From assembly GCA_015501585.1 (NCBI GenBank), contig JADNRY010000158.1, forward strand, positions 83,092 to 147,091: 64,000 nucleotides of DNA. Reading direction: 5' to 3'. This DNA is from Rhodocollybia butyracea. Taxonomy: Eukaryota; Basidiomycota; Agaricomycetes; Agaricales; Omphalotaceae. Made by a program: the position numbers and the translations under genes. A model generated the notes under the pieces. It saw nothing but the letters and a program-made list of their open reading frames with translations, was not told the origin of the DNA and searched no databases. Shown here in pieces: positions 57,878 through 64,000 of the stretch. Numbering within the stretch: position 1 is the stretch's first letter; each line of letters starts with the position of its first letter.

Positions 57878-57905
57878 ATAGGCACTCATTTTTATGAGTG
57901 CCTAT
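57878..57905. repeat. ATAGGCACTCAT palindrome, copy 4
   Basis: ATAGGCACTCAT/ATGAGTGCCTAT, a perfect 12-bp stem with loop TTTT. Relative to the 12065 copy, GCGC became GCAC on one side and the other side changed to match. Confidence 0.82.
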
Positions 57906-57909
57906 CACT

Positions 57910-58135
57910 GTGCTTTCCGGTTGAGGATGCAACTCAGACTGCATTGGTTACACAACCTTGTCCGCTCACCGACTCTCAAGATCTGACCAATAATTAATAA
58001 CGACCCGAGGCTCCCATATCCTAGTCCTCATTCTACTGCAACATGTTTCCATGTTCTACAACTATATCACTGCTTCAACCTCCTCCATTCGGGTTGTGCA
58101 ATCTCTCACTCACCCTCTGCCACAGAGACATCCAG
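57910..58135 (+). repeat. Family X fragment, 5' part
   Basis: Similar to 51090-51290 and to the reverse complement of 11870-12010 (CTCCATTCGGGTTG, CTCACCGACTCT). It runs directly into a transporter fragment at about 58136, so the two families are joined here. Confidence 0.5.
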
Positions 58136-59550
58136 ACATTGGTTTCTATTGCTTTACAACTCTATACTTCCCACTGGCCTCCTCCTTCCTCTCAAATTAC
58201 CCCGATACTATATCAAAAAGGCTGGATAGAGGATGGACGTGCGCGAGAGGCTTGAGGTTCCAGTATGCCCTGTAGTTCAGAGGGTAACATTCAGATCTCA
58301 GAATTCATCTAGGAGAATTCATTGAGGAAGAAATACCCAAGATTCTGGCCAACTACAAGCAGGTCTAAATGAACTCAGTAACATTCTTGACACTGGATAC
58401 TGGGACTCTTGGTACTAGTCCTTCACAGGTGGACTCCGCACCTTCAATGCTTCAATGCTTCAATGTCAACGTTCATCGACATCAATGCGTCTCTAACGTT
58501 TAATGTTTAACATCTAACCTCCGTAAAGCCACCTTCAATTGTCCTCAGTAGCTCTCCAGACTATGCACGCATCAATTTCCTTTTCCATTTTTTGTCTAAT
58601 TTCCGAGTCCAGTACCGGTGCTACCAAGAATTTGTTCCTCACCTCAGTGTTTCTTACTATCATTATCATTAACATTTGCTCTACTCCCCTTTATTCTGTA
58701 CAATGGAGGGTTTCAAGCGTTCAAGCATATTCTCATTACTGATAGCCATGGGAGGTTCAAACGTTTACCTGCCCACATTGATTATTGGTACCACGGGGAT
58801 ACGGTTGGTACATCCCTTCTCTTTTTCATTCTCATTCCCATTCCATTGTTCCATTGACGGTGAAATCTTTCCAATACCTATCCAATCCCACAACATCACA
58901 CTCTCTACTGCATCAAACACCAGTTGCCTATGGAGCGCCATCATCTCCATTATTGCCCGGTTCATGGTTACCATTGACGAAGGTAACTTCTGCTCAAAGG
59001 TCCGATGGGGTATGGCGCTTTCTCCACCATTCCCAGCTGCCATCCAGGTGTACTTCCTCGCTCCCGACACAAAGGATTTCAGTCTCGAATAGAGATCGAC
59101 TAGACAATGCTAGAGCAGTTTAGTGCCGTTGAGGATATACCGTCGGATATACCAGTACTTCTCTCCTTTTGTTGATATCCTCAATCCGTATATTCTGTCA
59201 ATGGTGAAATACTCTCAATATTGATTGCATTCTCCACTGTGTTGGCACCCAGTTGGCTATGTATGGGATGCGATCTCTGTGCCACTGGCCAAGGTGACCA
59301 CTTCCATCACTAAATTTTGGTAGCTATCATAACCAGTTACCGTATCGGCTTCTGGGTATGCCGTCTGCAGGCGTTTACGTAAAATTCCTCATGCTAGAGA
59401 AGAAGGGGTCTCCGTCTTGGATAGATTGATTGGAGGATTTTGGAAACTACTCCTGCAAGAGGTGGGTACTGAAAAGTCGTTTTTGCAGGTGATGGGAATG
59501 TAGTACAGAAGGAGGTGTATAACATGTTGCATCACAATGGCAAGAAGGGT
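58136..59550 (+). pseudogene. MFS sugar transporter pseudogene 5, with tandem C-terminal pieces
   Basis: Begins at the equivalent of TGLFLLPESPRYLIKKGR (CTATATCAAAAAGGCTGGAT). It includes a TGYWDSWY relic near 58395, the third-exon part with GEIFPIPIQSHNITLSTAS near 58860 and DTKDFSLE near 59070, then a second, more decayed C-terminal copy to about 59550. Not functional. Confidence 0.82.
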
Positions 59551-59929
59551 TGGACAGTATGTTTTTTTTTGTTACATCCCTTGTCTGGGTAGTTTCTCGT
59601 TAGAGTGGACTAATTTTAATTTGATTTTTATCTTGCTCTGATTGAACCAGGATATCCAACAGTATGAGACTGTCATATCCAACTCTGTTGAATTCAATCT
59701 TCACTCAAGATTGCTCCTAGGTTGCACTAGCACTGATCTTTTAATGCTCTGTCAATAAATGAGATGAGCTGTTCAGCTCTAAGATGGCCCAAAATTACCA
59801 CTCTTCACAAATTCCTGCACAGTACTTTAAGTAGTGATCACGGTTAACAAAATGTATATTGGAATCAGGATGGTTATAAACATACAGATGTATATTAAAA
59901 CTATGAGAGTGTCCATGGTCCTCAGGCCC
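59551..59929. repeat. Transporter 3' flank copy
   Basis: Resembles 55540-55800, with AGATGAGCTG, CACTCTTCACAA and CCTGCACAGTAC words. No gene. Confidence 0.45.
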
Positions 59930-60902
59930 ATTTGATTATTGAGCATGTGCCATTTAGCAGATGGGTAAACTTGGGGATGTACGGCCGTACTGTTGAGCAG
60001 ATTCATCAAAGCTCTGGCGCAACGTGGGGTGGGAAGGAGAAACTTGGTTGAAACATCCCTTGACGACCTTCGAATCACAAATGTTTGGATATCCTGGGGA
60101 AACTGACCAACAGATTAGAGCTGTCGTCAACAGAGCTTCATTGAAATCTTTGTTCTGCATAGTAGGATCGATGTCAATGATGAAAGATTGAGACTACACA
60201 CAGTGAGGAGGGGGAAGAACAGCTAGTGGACATGTTGAGGTGAAGACAAGTATTCCATGCATGAGAGAGTAGTATAAGGTATAAACTTGAAATTTGAAAA
60301 CCATACGGAGTTTTTGAGGACAAAATGAAAAGGCAGAGTGACGTACATCAAGCTACAACCTCATTCAAGACCAATATAAACTACTCATTGTTGATCAATA
60401 GCTACAGGTTGTCCTCCTTCTACTTCACTTTTGCGTTGAGTGAATGAGCAAAGATTGGAAACCCCTTGTGAACTCCGGCCAATGGACTGTGCTGCAACTT
60501 GTTGACAAGGTTAGATGACGAGCTCACGTCTATGCTCAAGGAAAGATAGGGAGCGGGAAAGCTCAGATGCAGACACGTTGAGGTGAAGACAAGCCTGGTA
60601 TCAGGCATCAGAATATCTGCAAAATGATCCTGAGCTAGACAGCGTATATGGTCCGAGAGGGAACCCGAATCCATGAGCTTGGGACCAAATACAGTGGTGA
60701 GGACTCTGTAAGACCATGGCGCGGCAGCATGAAGTGCCAGGGATACTCATTTCATGGATTGCAGGTGTCGATAAAAAAAATTCATTGAACTGTGTGCTCT
60801 GCATGGCAGGCCGCAGGATCAATGTCGATGTACACACATCCAGGAAGCAGATGAGCTAATTAGTAGCACTGAAATTCTATATTTTCCTTTATATACATCA
60901 GA
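59930..60902 (-). repeat. Family X copy 3, left part
   Basis: Similar to 10800-11100: CTTGGTTGAAACATCCCTTGACG-like text, GCATGGCAGGCCGCAGGATC, and CTGAAATTCTATATTTTCC. It contains two partly duplicated subcopies (59940-60290 and 60410-60900). Cut by the solo LTR that follows. Confidence 0.55.
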
Positions 60903-60906
60903 ACAC

Positions 60907-62748
60907 TATTTGGGTATCTATGTGTAGGTATGCGAAAGGTGCTATAAAACAACCTAACAAAAACACTACCGCACCTAACCAGACTATCAATATGTAAGGG
61001 AGTGAGGGCGGGTTGTCAGAGATTCCCCAAGGGAAAGTCTTGTAATATTGGATGTACGCGCGCGACTGCTCCAGGTTCAAGACTGTAGCGCTAACATGGG
61101 TAACTAAGCTTAGACAACTCTTAGAACTAAGTCGAGAGAAGCCTAGTTGGGGTGTACAAGTGTACAAGGGAACCAGGTGTGTATGTCCAAAACAATTAAC
61201 CAAAACCAAAACCAATACAACGAAACTAAGATTCTCCTAGGCAAACTCTGGCTCTAGCTAGAATAGTAATCTCAAGGTTTGTCAACAACCCTAGGCAAAC
61301 TCTGGCACTAGCTGCTGTGACACCGTAAAGTCCTCAACCAAACTCTGGGCCAAGCTACAATATTGTGAGTGAACTTAATCACTAGGAACTCATACCACAA
61401 TCTTAGTGGCTCATCTAACTTCGTGAAGAAGTCAACTAAGGAACCCTCACTCTGGAGCCGAATAATCCCTTACTAGAAGCCGTCCCCTCTAAGGAAGCAA
61501 CTAGATTTGAGTTGATCTGGAGCTCGAGAGAACTCTACACACTTAAATTCGATCAAGATATAAATGGGCTTTGCAAAGCGCGTGAAGTTTATTACTTTCT
61601 TAAGATAACCAAGTCAGGAGGCATCATGCTACTGATCCCGTGGGGACGTTCTACGGAGCACTGGTCTTAGCAGTCAAGTCGAGGGCAAGAAACTTGTCTT
61701 ATTGAATAAATATATCTGGCTTATATACTGAGTAGAGAGAGTTTAATATGAAAAATAGATGAAACAGATATGGAGAGAGACGGAAAGAGAGTGGAACAGA
61801 GGAATCTGGCTTGGAAAGGAAACTCCAGCCTATATATGGTACACATGATAAAGAAATAGTCCATTCTTGGGTATATATTAGAGGTAAAATATGATTTCGT
61901 GAGGATTAACATAGTTTTTAGAGTGTTTTGATCCGAGCGAGGTTTCTCCGATTACTCCACAATTCTCCGGGGTCAGGAGTACCTTTACGCTTCATGATCA
62001 CTCGCCGCCCGGTTTCCCTTGGGTGAGTTTCATTCTATTCCTCGGATAGTTCTGTCCATCCTGAGTGTGATTAACATTCTCTCGAGAAGGCCTGTTGTCT
62101 AGCTTTCCAACGACACCACTTATGATAATCTCAAGCAACTGTGCTGAGTATGTACAAGTGACTCCCGATAGTCGGCTTTAACGGATAAGACCTTCCGTGT
62201 ATGATTTCTAAGATCAAATGTTTCGATTTGCCAAGGCTATCCTGGTGCGTAGCTTTCCGTAGGACCGCTAAGCATGTTTCTACCGTCCTCACGGTTACGA
62301 CCGGTGCTGCGAATAGACCTCTACGGTTTCCTCGGGATCGTTCTGGTCCATTGTTACAGACTGTAAAGTCCACATCTTAACATAGCTCGTTGGGGGTCTT
62401 AGTGCGAGGGATGCCTTCCCTCATAATTCCTTCCCTCAATTAATGTGTTGGCTTAGTACTTATCCCGCTTCGAGATGTCCTGTAGTTTAGAGAGTCTACA
62501 CTCTTGGGTATAACTAGATTGACGATCTAGTATTACATCTCCGGGCAGCCCAGGTATCCTTGCTAGCTTGGCTCTAGGCTACACTTGTGGGCGTACCTTC
62601 ACGGCTCGCTGAGTATTATTGTTAAGTTCTTTGCCTCGGCAACAGCTATCACGCTTGGGCTCCATATAACTCTCTTATTGCATTGTATAACACGTACAAA
62701 GTGTCAAAATGTACGGTTACACGCCTTAGGCCGATTTTAGGCCTAATA
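60907..62748 (-). repeat. Solo Gypsy LTR
   Basis: 1842 bp, reverse orientation, TATTAGGCC to CCCAAATA. Flanked by a 4-bp duplication (ACAC at 60903-60906 and 62749-62752). No internal sequence, so it arose by LTR-LTR recombination. It interrupts a family X copy. Confidence 0.92.
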
Positions 62749-62752
62749 ACAC

Positions 62753-63595
62753 CTAACATGTAAATGAAAGCTAGACAGTGTATACAGTCCAAGAGGCAAC
62801 CCGAATCCATGAGATCGAAACCAAATACAGTGGTGAAGGCAATGGCGTGGGTGGATGACACTGAGAGCGAAGGGTGGATAAAAGGATACATGGAGGAAAA
62901 GGTCCTGCAGAAAGCGCCATTGATATCGATAAGCCTTGAACCTACCCAGCCAATATCCGGGACGGCTGTAAGTATGGCACATACTCACACGTGCTCTTAC
63001 ACTGCCACTGTCCTTTTATACTTTGTTTCATCGTCTTTCTTATATAGCGTAACCACCACCATTGATAGTTTGTCTGCTGCTCGTAGTACCTTGTGTCTCT
63101 TGTAGCACCTTGTATCTCGCTGGAGAATATACCGTGGTTCTGACAATGTTGTGTGATCTTCTCAGAGTGTCTGTCGATACGAAACGACAGCCTTTCAATG
63201 ACATTCAATGCGATAATCATACTGGTTTGGTAATCTTTGAGAAACATACCTGAATCGTCCAGGCAATGGGATCGGAAGCACGAACCAACTAGTGCGGTAC
63301 ACTGAGGCCTGGAATCCGCTCATCGAAACAATCTAGCAAAATCATCAGTCAAATGAGTAAATGGGATGTACCTTCTCTGCAGCATATGATGGAGATGATT
63401 TACTCTCTGAGTCTCTCTAGGTCTATCTGAATCCCTTGAACTCAGATCTTCAACAAATCTTGTTGGCCCCACCGTCACTTCAATCCAGTTCTGAGTCAAC
63501 GGGTTACTTGAGATGAAATTAACAATGCGAGGGCGAACAGCGCCAAACTGATGAGGTTGCGGATGGAGGCCATGACGGAAAATCATCAGCTTTTG
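62753..63595 (-). repeat. Family X copy 3, right part
   Basis: Continues 60902 after the solo LTR: TGTAAATGAAAGCTAGACA, CCGAATCCATGAG, GATATCGATAAGCC, CAGTCAAATGAGTAAATGGGA. It contains about 170 bp (63000-63190) that is absent from copy 2. Frames are broken. Confidence 0.6.
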
Positions 63596-63689
63596 CTCCA
63601 CCCCCTTCCTTCCGGACGATGGAGCTTCTTTTCGGGGGTAGGTCTCTTCTCATCTACGGGCGTAGATCTCCTCTCATTTGCGGGGCCTT

Positions 63690-64000
63690 AGTAACGTTTA
63701 TTTGTCCGAGAATCGTTGGAGCTGTCGGTGATACTATTGAATTAACTGTACGTCCTTTTCTCTGTGTTTCTTTTTGTTTGTATCTACCCATTCCATAATA
63801 TTCTTAGGAACCCATTCCGCCAACGCTAACACCTTTCCAATCCTCTCCTCATCCGATCATGTGGCCGCTGCGTCAAATTGGCTATGGAATAACTATCATT
63901 TCTATTAACTATCCGGTTCCCGATGAAGGTGACCTATGTTTCCTGGGTATGGTCTCTCTCTGTGGGGGCTGCTCCATCTACGCGTACTTCCTCCCCAAAC
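63690..64000 (+). pseudogene. MFS sugar transporter pseudogene 6 (cut by the window end)
   Basis: Begins at the equivalent of ICQIIVGAVGDTV, keeps the second intron region (GTACGTCC ... TTCTTAG) and the start of exon 3. The STWGPGAW part is missing, and the text reaches CGGCSIYAYFLPK-like sequence at the end. The window ends inside it. Confidence 0.8.

Overview
The window looks like nuclear DNA of a filamentous fungus, most likely a basidiomycete of the Agaricomycetes type. The introns are short (about 50-56 nt, GT-AG), the genes are compact, there is a NACHT-ankyrin gene, and the large Gypsy element has protein motifs I associate with agaricomycete elements. The species cannot be named from the sequence. 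Most of the window is accessory DNA: one intact transporter gene among decayed copies, two small secreted-protein genes, one NLR-like gene, satellites, and a three-level transposon nest.

Layout. 1-4.5 kb: an intact three-exon MFS sugar transporter (546 aa) and its 3' flank, which recurs beside degenerate copies. 4.9-10.5 kb: two paralogous minus-strand secreted-protein genes whose introns resemble one another, separated by duplicated blocks. 10.5-15.6 kb: an unidentified repeat family ('family X'), a palindrome, a 1.2-kb TIR element and a transporter pseudogene. 16.1-20.7 kb: a five-exon NACHT protein with about 26 near-identical ankyrin repeats. 21.6-22.4 kb: two arrays of hairpins. 23.5-49.1 kb: a minus-strand Copia element split by a roughly 21-kb Gypsy element, whose 5' LTR is itself split by a gag-only LTR element with identical LTRs. 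49.4-64 kb: more transporter pseudogenes in both orientations, a dimeric 308-bp satellite in inverted arms, further family X copies and a solo Gypsy LTR.

How the parts relate. The Copia inserted first, the Gypsy entered its RT region (4-bp TSD), and the gag-only element entered the Gypsy 5' LTR last (5-bp TSD, LTRs identical by eye). The Gypsy shows gag, pro and pol in three frames with a slippery heptamer directly before each of the two separating stops. It has lost RT and integrase core residues. Between pol and the 3' LTR it carries about 7 kb with two spliced antisense genes; one can be spliced in frame over eight exons. Nearly all in-frame stops in these elements are TGA where CGA would be expected, which points to C-to-T decay at CpG.

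The observations I rate most unusual are: the gag-only element tiled with short inverted repeats along its whole length; the nine-hairpin array with a constant core and differing, self-complementary stems; the spliced antisense genes in the Gypsy; the two frameshift sites; and a palindrome that recurs between divergent transporter and family X copies. Exon boundaries and repeat limits were read by eye and need alignment or RNA evidence.
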